Source: CAVQND01 sp964653485 (GTDB lineage Bacteria; Verrucomicrobiota; Verrucomicrobiia; Limisphaerales; UBA8199). From it: DNA of 30,488 nt. Position 1 is the first letter of the stretch. Each line of letters begins with the position of its first letter. Positions 1 through 6,661 of the stretch are shown piece after piece. The notes below the pieces were generated by a model, which saw only the letters and a list, made by a program, of their open reading frames with translations, was not told where the DNA came from and did not search any database. Where the stretch lies: assembly GCA_964653485.1 (NCBI GenBank), contig CAZZFF010000078.1:1-30488 (forward strand). The letters are read 5' to 3'. The position numbers and the translations under genes are program-made.

Positions 1-1
1 C

Positions 2-265
2 CCCCCGCCTCTCGCCCCCAAGCCCCTCCCGGACTGGGAGAAACTCCTCCTGAAGCACGCCCGCCTCGTCCTCGGCTGCCAAAAACTCCAACACAGAACC
101 GCCGGTCCCGAAAAGCCCCAGGCCACGAACGGCCAAGGCGAAGACCAGGACCACTCCCAGGAAATCGCCCTCATGCGCAAAACCTTCTTCGCCGACGTCG
201 ATGAGTACGAGCGCTCCGGCTGCCTGAAGATCCCTCCTATGCCGTCCCCTGGCTGCGGGACATAA
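2..265 (+). CDS. Unrecognised protein, C-terminal fragment
   Basis: An open frame enters from the left edge and stops at TAA 263-265, giving about 87 residues. The readable part is charged and Gln-rich, with a tail reading RKTFFADVDEYERSGCLKIP. I do not recognise the family. No start is visible. The last seven codons before the stop are Pro/Gly-rich, while the neighbouring frame after about 236 reads AVPWLRDIRDFALV before a stop at about 284, so a frameshift near the 3' end is possible. It lies directly upstream of a gene remnant, so this edge may be a decayed region. Confidence 0.4.
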   Translation, partial: PPPLAPKPLPDWEKLLLKHARLVLGCQKLQHRTAGPEKPQATNGQGEDQDHSQEIALMRKTFFADVDEYERSGCLKIPPMPSPGCGT

Positions 266-311
266 GGGATTTTGCTCTTGTCTGAATTCCATTTCCGGCG
301 AGAATTGATTT

Positions 312-419
312 ATGAGCGCGCGAGAAATGCTGATTCAAGAAATCAAGCGCCAGCCCGAATCATCCTCCATTCTTTACATAACCTATGACAAACCAACTTG
401 GCAGGACCGTTGTGACTGA
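312..419 (+). pseudogene. Remnant of a small antitoxin-like gene
   Basis: An ATG at 312 opens a 35-codon frame whose first 17 residues, MSAREMLIQEIKRQPES, look like the N-terminus of small DUF2281-type or related antitoxins (helical start, then Q-P-E-S before a helix). After that the match stops and the frame runs to TGA at 417-419, overlapping the start of the next gene in another frame. No toxin partner follows. The family match is from memory of the motif and rests on few residues, so this is a tentative call of a truncated gene. Confidence 0.35.
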
Positions 420-1653
420 TTCCGCGAAAATGGCGGCGCTCAATCGCCGCCGATTCCTGGGCGGGACCCTCGCGGCGGCAGCCGCCTCTCTCGGGCCTTG
501 GAGCAGCCTCGCCGCGGATGGACCCGCGGCCGCGCCCTCCGCTCAGTTCAACCGGAAGATCAAGCTGGGCGTCGTCGGCAACGGGGGACGGGGGGCCTGG
601 ATTGCCGGGCTGTTCAAGAAGCACGGCGGTTACGAGATGCACGCCGTCGCGGACTACTTTCAGGAGGTGGCGGACCAGTGTGGCGATGCCCTGGGCGTGG
701 ACAAGGCGCGGCGCTTCTCGACGCTGTCCGGCTACAAGCGTCTGCTGGAGAGCGGCGTGGAAGCGGTGGCGCTGGAAGTGCCGCCCTACTTCTTCCCGGA
801 GCAGGCTGCTGCCGCCGTCGAGGCCGGCCTGCATGTCTATATGGCAAAGCCGGTGGCGCCGGATGTCCCCGGCACCCTCCGCATCCTCGAAGCCGCCAAA
901 AAGGCCGGCCAACGCCAGAAATGCTTTCTGGTGGACTACCAGATGCCCACCGACCCGGTCAACATCGAGGTGCTCAAGCGCATCCGCGCCGGGACATTTG
1001 GCAGGATTTCCCAAGTGGCCACAGTGGGTGTCGGCAATGGCTTCTCCGACCCGCCGCGGACCGCGACCCTCGAGAGCCGCTTGCGCAACCTCATCTGGGT
1101 CAATGACGTGGCGATGGGCGCCGACAATATCGGGAACTACGATATTCACGCCATCGATGCCGCGTGTTGGGTCCTTGGCCGGCGGCCGGTGGCGGCGACA
1201 GGCGGCTCAAGCATCTGCCGCCCAAACCCCCACGGCGACGCCCGCGATGTCTGCTCCGTGGTCTTCGAGTACGCCGACGGATTGGTCCACAATCATTTCG
1301 GGCAGGCGCTTCCCAACTTCACTACGGGCGAGTTGAGTTGCCGCATCTTCAGCGAAAAAGGCAATGCGATGGTCAATTACTGGGGCAAGGCCCACATCCG
1401 CACGGGTGAAGATGCCTGGTCCGGCTCGGTGGACAATCTTTACGAGGCCGGCGCCATGCGCAACATCGCCACCTTCTACAACAACGTCGTCGCCGGCCAA
1501 TGCGGGAATGAAACCGTTCCACGCGCGGTCGATAGCATATTGACTTGCATCCTCGGCCGCGAAGCCGCCGCGCGCCGCACGCGCTTGACCATGGATGAAG
1601 TCCTCAAAGAGAACAAACGGCTCGAAGTGGACTTGAGCGGACTGAGGGCGTAG
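385..1653 (+). CDS. Tat-exported Gfo/Idh/MocA family oxidoreductase
   Basis: A 422-residue NAD(P)-dependent dehydrogenase-fold protein, probably acting on sugars or sugar derivatives outside the cytoplasm. Residues 20-45 form a twin-arginine signal (NRRRFLGG, then an Ala-rich stretch ending near SLAADG). The Rossmann nucleotide-binding loop is GVVGNGGRG at 62-70. The family EKP motif appears as AKP at 154-156, with Glu replaced by Ala. The C-terminal half matches the GFO_IDH_MocA C-terminal domain, including a GADNIGNYDIHAID stretch. ATG 385 is the longest start. ATG 430 (MAALNRRRFLGG) would give a more usual Tat signal length and is a good alternative. Such exported paralogues are very abundant in Verrucomicrobiota and Planctomycetota. 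The substrate cannot be read from sequence, and the next gene begins only 12 nt after its stop. Confidence 0.85.
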   Translation: MTNQLGRTVVTDSAKMAALNRRRFLGGTLAAAAASLGPWSSLAADGPAAAPSAQFNRKIKLGVVGNGGRGAWIAGLFKKHGGYEMHAVADYFQEVADQCGDALGVDKARRFSTLSGYKRLLESGVEAVALEVPPYFFPEQAAAAVEAGLHVYMAKPVAPDVPGTLRILEAAKKAGQRQKCFLVDYQMPTDPVNIEVLKRIRAGTFGRISQVATVGVGNGFSDPPRTATLESRLRNLIWVNDVAMGADNIGNYDIHAIDAACWVLGRRPVAATGGSSICRPNPHGDARDVCSVVFEYADGLVHNHFGQALPNFTTGELSCRIFSEKGNAMVNYWGKAHIRTGEDAWSGSVDNLYEAGAMRNIATFYNNVVAGQCGNETVPRAVDSILTCILGREAAARRTRLTMDEVLKENKRLEVDLSGLRA

Positions 1654-1665
1654 GCCGGAGGTTCT

Positions 1666-3369
1666 ATGCAACAACAACCAGAAATCCGAAATCCGAAATC
1701 CGAGATCCGAAGGAAGTCCGAAATCCGAAATCCGAAATCTGAGGGCCGGAGGGTTTTGGACATCGGCTCCTTGCTCGGCATCGAGGCCGCGGTTCTTTCC
1801 CCGTCGCGCACTGGCCGTACCAAACAAGGAACCAGATTCGGATTTCGGGTTTCCTTCGGATTTCGGGTTTCGGATTTCGGATTTCCGTTCTCCCCCTCCT
1901 GGAGGCTCATCCTCGTCCTCGCGTCGGGCCTGCCCGTGTCAACCCGCGCCGCCGAGGCCCCGGCGCCGCTGCTGAGCAAAGAAACACAGGAATGCATCAA
2001 CTGCCATTCCCAGTATCAACCGGGCCTGGTTCACGATTGGATGGAGAGCCTGCACAGCAAAGTGACGCCCGAGGACGGACTCAAGAAGCGGCCGCTGGAA
2101 CGCCGCGTCTCCAGCGAGAACATCCCCGCCGCGCTGAAAGGCGTCGTGGTCGGTTGCTACGAGTGCCACGGCCTCAACGCCACGAATCACAAGGACAACT
2201 TCGAGCACTTCGATTTTCGGATTAACGTCGTCGTAACCCCGTCGGACTGCCAGGTCTGCCACGCCCTCGAAGCCCAGGAGTTTGCGGGCAGCAAGAAGGC
2301 CCACGCGCTGGGCAATATCCAGAAAAACCCGGTCTTCCATGCCATGGTGGAAAGCGCGACCACCCTCATGGAAATCCAGGACGGCAAGCTCAAGCCCGCC
2401 GGGTCGTCCGACCAGACCAAGAACGATACTTGTTACGCCTGCCACGGGTCGAGGGTCGAGGTCGTCGGCACTCGCACCCTGAACACTGAACTGGGCGACG
2501 TAGTCCTGCCCAAGCTTTCCAACTGGCCCAACCAAGGCGTTGGCCGAGTCAACCCCGACGGCAGCCTCGGCGCTTGCAGCACCTGTCATCCACGCCATAG
2601 TTTTTCCATCGAGATCGCCCGCAAGCCGTTCACTTGCTCTCAGTGCCATCTGGGACCGGATGTGCCCGCCTTCGAGGTGTACGAGGAAAGCAAGCACGCC
2701 AATATCTTCCACTCCAAGGAGCGGGATTGGAACTGGGAGAGAGTGCCTTGGCGAGTCGGGGTGGACTTTCGCGCGCCGACGTGCGCCACCTGCCACAGCA
2801 GCCTCGTCACCGCCCCGGAAGGGGACATCATAGCCCCGCGCACCCACGATTTTGGCGCGCGCTTGTGGGTCCGCCTGTTCGGCCTTCCATACACCCATCC
2901 CCAGCCCCGGAGCGGCGACACATCGCTCATCCGCAACCGGGAAGGCCAACCCTTGCCCACCTCGTTCGCCGGTGATCCGGCCGCCGAATTCCTCATCGAT
3001 GCCAAGGAGCAGATCCGCCGTCAGGCCCTCATGAAGGGTCTCTGCCGCTCCTGCCACAACCGGGATTGGGTCGATGGCCACTTCGACAAGCTGGACCACA
3101 CTATCCAGGAAACCGACCGCATGACCCGGGTCGCCACCGACTTGATGACCAAGGCCTGGGATCTGGGCTTGGCGGACCGGACCAATCCGTTTGACGAGCC
3201 GATCGAGCGGCAGTGGATGAAGCAGTGGCTGTACTATGCCAACTCGATTCGCCTAGGCTCCGCCATGAGCGGTCCCGACCACACGAGTTTCCAGACCGGC
3301 TGGTTTGATCTCACCACACACCTCCGCGAGATGCAAGACTGGCTCGATACCCGAACCAAGACCAAGTAG
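1666..3369 (+). CDS. Octaheme cytochrome c, hydroxylamine oxidoreductase-like
   Basis: The frame encodes 567 residues with eight CXXCH haem sites: CINCH 110, CYECH 164, CQVCH 195, CYACH 256, CSTCH 304, CSQCH 324, CATCH 373 and CRSCH 460. Haem number and spacing, the CSTCHPRHSFSIEIAR segment, the GPDVPAFEVYEESKH segment and the C-terminal WLYYANSIRLGSAMSGPDH region fit the HAO/ONR octaheme family, periplasmic enzymes of nitrogen redox chemistry (hydroxylamine oxidation or nitrite/hydroxylamine reduction). Direction cannot be settled here: the cross-linking Tyr of true HAO could not be placed with confidence. A hydrophobic signal segment lies at 80-96 (RLILVLASGLP). The 79 residues before it are mostly translated heptamer repeat, and no ATG lies between them and the signal, so the true start is uncertain and repeats may have invaded the 5' end. 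No electron-transfer partner is adjacent. Confidence 0.85.
   Translation: MQQQPEIRNPKSEIRRKSEIRNPKSEGRRVLDIGSLLGIEAAVLSPSRTGRTKQGTRFGFRVSFGFRVSDFGFPFSPSWRLILVLASGLPVSTRAAEAPAPLLSKETQECINCHSQYQPGLVHDWMESLHSKVTPEDGLKKRPLERRVSSENIPAALKGVVVGCYECHGLNATNHKDNFEHFDFRINVVVTPSDCQVCHALEAQEFAGSKKAHALGNIQKNPVFHAMVESATTLMEIQDGKLKPAGSSDQTKNDTCYACHGSRVEVVGTRTLNTELGDVVLPKLSNWPNQGVGRVNPDGSLGACSTCHPRHSFSIEIARKPFTCSQCHLGPDVPAFEVYEESKHANIFHSKERDWNWERVPWRVGVDFRAPTCATCHSSLVTAPEGDIIAPRTHDFGARLWVRLFGLPYTHPQPRSGDTSLIRNREGQPLPTSFAGDPAAEFLIDAKEQIRRQALMKGLCRSCHNRDWVDGHFDKLDHTIQETDRMTRVATDLMTKAWDLGLADRTNPFDEPIERQWMKQWLYYANSIRLGSAMSGPDHTSFQTGWFDLTTHLREMQDWLDTRTKTK
1681..1885. repeat. Inverted heptamer arrays, 49-bp arms
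   Basis: The left arm, 1681-1729, is built of GAAATCC units; the right arm, 1837-1885, is its reverse complement (GGATTTC units), with a 107-nt spacer. Both arms share an odd 11-nt unit (GAAGGAAGTCC and GAAGGAAACCC) at the same place. Aligned over 49 nt the arms differ at four positions, and each difference is a G-U pair in RNA, so the transcript could form an uninterrupted 49-bp stem. The left array runs on to about 1740. It lies just after the upstream stop codon and inside the predicted 5' coding region of the cytochrome. Confidence 0.85.
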
Positions 3370-3371
3370 GG

Positions 3372-3393
3372 CGGATTTCGGATTTCGGATTTC
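3372..3393 (+). repeat. Third heptamer array (GGATTTC x3)
   Basis: Three tandem GGATTTC units follow the cytochrome stop codon by 2 nt, in the orientation of the right arm at 1837-1885. The DNA after the array (CTTCCCTTCTGG and on) weakly resembles that after the right arm (CTCCCCCTCCTGG), as if more than the heptamers was copied. The cytochrome gene is therefore bracketed by related arrays. The rest of 3394-3520 holds no feature I can support. Confidence 0.75.
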
Positions 3394-3520
3394 TATTCTT
3401 CCCTTCTGGCAACTCATTTCGTAGCACCGTTGTCGTTCTCCCCGTCGGGCTGCCAGGTCGCCCTCATCTGAGTGGCCTTATGCTGGCCATTGGCCCCGGC
3501 AGAAGCTACGTTCCTGCCGC

Positions 3521-4264
3521 ATGATTACATTGCTCATCGCGACGCGGAACGCGCACAAAGTCGAAGAAATTCGGGCGATTTTGGGAGGCCGATTTGAGTA
3601 CCGGACCTTGAATGATCTTCCGAATGCGCCCAAGGTGGTCGAAGATGCCGCGACATTCGGCGGCAACGCCGCCAAGAAGGCGGTCGAGTTGGCGCAGTGG
3701 ATAGGGGAGGGACGGAGTCCACAGTCCATGGTCCACAGTCCACAGTCCGGAACCCGTCGCGGGCTTTCCGGGGAGGGACGCGGGCAAGTGTTTGTCTTGG
3801 CGGATGATTCGGGGCTGGAGGTGGATGCGCTCGGGGGGGCGCCGGGAGTGTATTCGGCGAGGTTTGCCAGTCTGGAGAGCGGCGGCTCGGAGAACTCCTC
3901 CAGCGCCCGGAACAATGCCAAACTCCTGCGACTGCTCGAAGACGTTCCCGCCGGGAAGCGGACCGCGCGCTTCCGTTGCGTCCTGGCCGTCAGCCCGGCG
4001 GTTCAGGAGGGGCGGGAAAGCGCCTCGCCTGTCTGCCAGGCGACGGAAGCCGAGTTGCTTGCCGAGCTTTTCGAGGGCTCTTGTGAGGGGCGGATTGCCC
4101 TCGCCCCGCGCGGCCAGGGAGGTTTTGGATACGACCCATTGTTCGTTCCCGAGGGTTACGACCAGACCTTCGGCGAGCTGAGCCAGGAGGTGAAAAACCG
4201 GTTAAGCCACCGCGCGCAGGCCCTCGAGAAGCTCAGGCAATGGTTCGAGCGCGCGAGCGTGTAG
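3521..4264 (+). CDS. rdgB: XTP/dITP pyrophosphatase, RdgB/HAM1 family
   Basis: A cytoplasmic enzyme that hydrolyses non-canonical purine nucleoside triphosphates (XTP, dITP, ITP) to monophosphates and keeps them out of DNA and RNA. Family signatures are present: the N-terminal TRNAHK nucleotide-binding motif at 8-13, catalytic ADDSGLEVDAL at 94-104, GVYSARFA, GFGYDPLF, and the C-terminal NRLSHRAQAL. At 247 residues it is longer than the usual roughly 200. Residues about 66-87 (SPQSMVHSPQSGTRRGLS then a second GEGR) are an insertion encoded by a heptamer array just before the ADDSG motif, flanked by duplicated GEGR. A second extra stretch follows LAVSPAVQ. No strong ribosome-binding site precedes ATG 3521, but the conserved motif starts within seven residues, so the start is secure. 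Confidence 0.93.
   Translation: MITLLIATRNAHKVEEIRAILGGRFEYRTLNDLPNAPKVVEDAATFGGNAAKKAVELAQWIGEGRSPQSMVHSPQSGTRRGLSGEGRGQVFVLADDSGLEVDALGGAPGVYSARFASLESGGSENSSSARNNAKLLRLLEDVPAGKRTARFRCVLAVSPAVQEGRESASPVCQATEAELLAELFEGSCEGRIALAPRGQGGFGYDPLFVPEGYDQTFGELSQEVKNRLSHRAQALEKLRQWFERASV
3704..3780 (+). repeat. In-frame heptamer insertion with 11-bp direct repeats
   Basis: The 11-mer GGGGAGGGACG occurs at 3704-3714 and again at 3770-3780, exactly 66 nt apart (22 codons). Between them lie AGTCCAC-type heptamers (3717-3748, one unit degenerate) and about 20 nt of other sequence. Removing one copy of the 11-mer plus the insert restores WIGEGRGQVFVLADDSG, a normal RdgB sequence. This looks like a recent insertion with a target-site duplication, or a duplication-mediated expansion, in the rdgB reading frame. 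Confidence 0.8.
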
Positions 4265-4334
4265 CGCGCGGGCGTCGAAGCGTTCGGCGCGCCGCGTTCC
4301 CGGCGTGGGGCTGCCGGCCCGTTGGATGCGGGTC

Positions 4335-4350
4335 TGAGGCCCGCGCCTCA
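4335..4350. terminator. Weak hairpin between convergent genes
   Basis: TGAGGC/GCCTCA form a 6-bp stem with a 4-nt loop at the end of the convergent gene pair rdgB and the inositol phosphatase, overlapping the stop codon of the latter. There is no T-run on either strand, so its role as a terminator is only a possibility. Confidence 0.25.
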
Positions 4351-5154
4351 CGGGACCCGCAGGTGGCGGTGGAGCAGGCCGTTGCTCGAAATCATGCGAT
4401 AGGCATGGTCCCCAAGGGCCTCGCGGAAGAATTGGCCGCCGGCGCGCTCGACAATGAATCCTCCGGCGGCGATGTCCCAAATCCGGATGCCGCGCTCGAT
4501 GTAAGCGTCGAACCGGCCGCAAGCCACGTAGGTCAACGCCAGAGCGGCCGAGCCCATGATGCGCAGTTTGCGCACGCGGTGGATGATGTCCACGAAGTAA
4601 GGGAAGGTGGCCTCGAGGTCCTCCTTGGTCTTCGAGAAGCCGATCGAGAGGATCGCTTCGCCCAGCTTGCGCCGGGGGCTGACATGGATAACGCGGCCGT
4701 TCAACCGCGCCGGTCCCCCTTGCGCCGCCGTCCACAACTCGTCGCAGAACGGGTCATAGACCACCCCGACCAAGGTTTGGTAGCCGTCCTCGTACGTCGA
4801 GGCGACGGCACGTTCGGTTCGATGCTGCAGGGCGATGGACACGCAGGCATGAGGGATTCCGTAAGCAAAATTGACCGTTCCGTCGATGGGGTCCACGACC
4901 CAGCGCCAGTCCGCGTCTTCGGGACCGGCGGTGCCCTCTTCGCCCAGCAAGGCGACATCCGGGAAGACATGGTGCAGCGTCTTCTCGATCCGTTTTTGGC
5001 TGCGGACATCCAGTTCCAGCTTGATGTCATGCTGGGTGACCTTGTCGGCTCGTTTGGTCGCGTGGAGGTTGCGCCGCAATAAGGCGCCCACGGCCTGGGC
5101 AGCTTCGACGGCCGCAGCCTGGGCCGCTTTCAGATCAATTGGTTTGGTATTCAT
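4348..5154 (-). CDS. Inositol monophosphatase family protein (SuhB-like)
   Basis: A 268-residue Mg-dependent sugar-phosphate phosphatase of the IMPase/FIG superfamily. The metal-binding motifs are visible: GEEG at 71-74, DPIDGT at 88-93, and WDIAAGGFIVERAGG at 226-240. Length is typical. Substrates in the family include inositol-1-phosphate, 3'-phosphoadenosine phosphate and histidinol phosphate, and sequence reading alone does not choose between them. The ATG overlaps the stop of the upstream transglutaminase-like gene (ATGA overlap, 5151-5154), so the two are very likely translationally coupled. It is the last gene of a run of four on this strand. Confidence 0.9.
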   Translation of the reverse strand: MNTKPIDLKAAQAAAVEAAQAVGALLRRNLHATKRADKVTQHDIKLELDVRSQKRIEKTLHHVFPDVALLGEEGTAGPEDADWRWVVDPIDGTVNFAYGIPHACVSIALQHRTERAVASTYEDGYQTLVGVVYDPFCDELWTAAQGGPARLNGRVIHVSPRRKLGEAILSIGFSKTKEDLEATFPYFVDIIHRVRKLRIMGSAALALTYVACGRFDAYIERGIRIWDIAAGGFIVERAGGQFFREALGDHAYRMISSNGLLHRHLRVP

Positions 5155-6620
5155 TCGTTTCTCGCCGGCGCTTTCATTTCCTCCAGCGACAGGCTGTAGG
5201 TGTAGTGATCGAAATAGATGTTATGCCCGTCCCATTCCAGTTCGCCGCGTTGGAAATCCACGTCGTCGGAGCGCACGGATTGTTTGGGCGGGGTGAGGGC
5301 CTGGTTGTGGTTGCTGTTGGCGGCCATGCGGTATTGGTCGAGGCCGCCGAAGTAGAAATCGCGCAGCTCGATACGCCGCCGTGGGCTGAGCGAGGCGGCG
5401 TAACGCATGGCATAGAGGCCCATGTAAGGGTCCACCGGGACCCAACCGTAGGGCGCGAGGTAGATTTCCGACCAATCGTGGATGGTCTTCTCGCCCGGGA
5501 ACGTGTTCCAGCCTGATTGCCAGCGGGCGGGAATGCCATTGAGCCGGCACAGGGTGATGAACAGCAACGATACCTGGCCGCAATCGCCGTAGCCCTTGCG
5601 CAGGCAATACTCGCTGATGTTCGGGATCGTAGAATACTCGATAGCGTAGCTGTATTGGATGTGCTCCGCTATCCAATTGTAGCAGTTCCTGGCCTTGAGG
5701 CATGAATTGGTCTCCCGGCCGATGATTTCCCGGGAGAGGGCGCGCATGGCCGGCGTGAACATCACGTGCGGCCCTTCGGCCAGGAAGTCCTTCACCGCCG
5801 GGTCCTCCGGGTCGCATGGCCGGGTCTCCTCGGGTTTGAGGTCGAACCAGACGCCGCAGGCGGTGTAGGCATACGCGGCCGAGAAGACGGTCTCCCGGTT
5901 CGTCTGCGCCCGCTGCTCCAGGTAGAGCGAGCGGATTGGCTGCCGCTCGTCATCGAGGTGTTTGGGCGTCGAGGAGGTCCACAGGATTTGGAAATCGCCC
6001 TGGAAAGGGTAGCGGCGGGGGATTGGGAGCCAGGCGCGAATGATCTCCCCGGCGGGGGCGGCATTGGGGGCGGCCGTGACGGCCATCGTGGCGCGAAATC
6101 GCTTGGGCAGCACGTAAGGCGTTTTCTCCGCCAGCGCCGCCTTTTTGATAGCCGCGCAGGCTTCCCAACGAGACCTCTGGAGCCAGGCGGTGTCGCGCGG
6201 CGGCATCCGCCGGCCATCGAGCTGCGGGTAACGGAAGAAGAGGTTGGCGACACTGGAAACCATGAACCGGCGCTCGCCGTCGATGTCCAGACTGTCGAAG
6301 CGGCCCTCGGCAATCCAGCGGTTGTACTCTTCGGCAGTGAGACCTCGGACCGCGTCTTTGAGGGCAATGAACAGCGTCTCTGAGGTGAGAGGAAAATCCC
6401 TTCGTATCCGTTCCAAACGGTCCGATTCAAAGGCCAATTGGCGCCGTTCCTGGGCCGACAAAGCGGAATCCTCCGAGGCCCGGCTGGAGATCGCCGCCGC
6501 TTCCCTGAATTGACCTTGGGCCTCGAGTTGATTCAATTGCATGAGAATATCACGTTGCGCCCAACTCTGCGCGGCAAAAAATGCGCACGCCCACCCGATC
6601 GCAAGCAGCAATCGCTTCAT
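5151..6620 (-). CDS. Exported transglutaminase-like protein
   Basis: A 489-residue protein with a clear signal peptide (MKRLLLAIGWACAFFAAQSW, then AQ). The C-terminal third is a transglutaminase-like (papain-fold) domain with the full triad: Cys347 in GYGDCGQ, His381 in TIHDWSEIYL and Asp397 in PVDPYMG. This fold covers peptidases, amidases and cross-linking enzymes, and no particular substrate is indicated. The first 180 residues are helical and of unknown function, and the middle (about 175-270) looks like a beta-rich domain often found before such cores. I started at ATG 6620, since the longer open frame upstream runs through valS in another frame. It lies 41 nt after valS and overlaps the next gene by 4 nt, which suggests a common transcript. 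Confidence 0.85.
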   Translation of the reverse strand: MKRLLLAIGWACAFFAAQSWAQRDILMQLNQLEAQGQFREAAAISSRASEDSALSAQERRQLAFESDRLERIRRDFPLTSETLFIALKDAVRGLTAEEYNRWIAEGRFDSLDIDGERRFMVSSVANLFFRYPQLDGRRMPPRDTAWLQRSRWEACAAIKKAALAEKTPYVLPKRFRATMAVTAAPNAAPAGEIIRAWLPIPRRYPFQGDFQILWTSSTPKHLDDERQPIRSLYLEQRAQTNRETVFSAAYAYTACGVWFDLKPEETRPCDPEDPAVKDFLAEGPHVMFTPAMRALSREIIGRETNSCLKARNCYNWIAEHIQYSYAIEYSTIPNISEYCLRKGYGDCGQVSLLFITLCRLNGIPARWQSGWNTFPGEKTIHDWSEIYLAPYGWVPVDPYMGLYAMRYAASLSPRRRIELRDFYFGGLDQYRMAANSNHNQALTPPKQSVRSDDVDFQRGELEWDGHNIYFDHYTYSLSLEEMKAPARNE

Positions 6621-6661
6621 AGGTGCGCCCAGAATGGCTGAAAGCCGGACGGAGGCAACGG

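Noticed and set aside
1681..1740. A CRISPR array
   Set aside because: The units are contiguous 7-mers without spacers.
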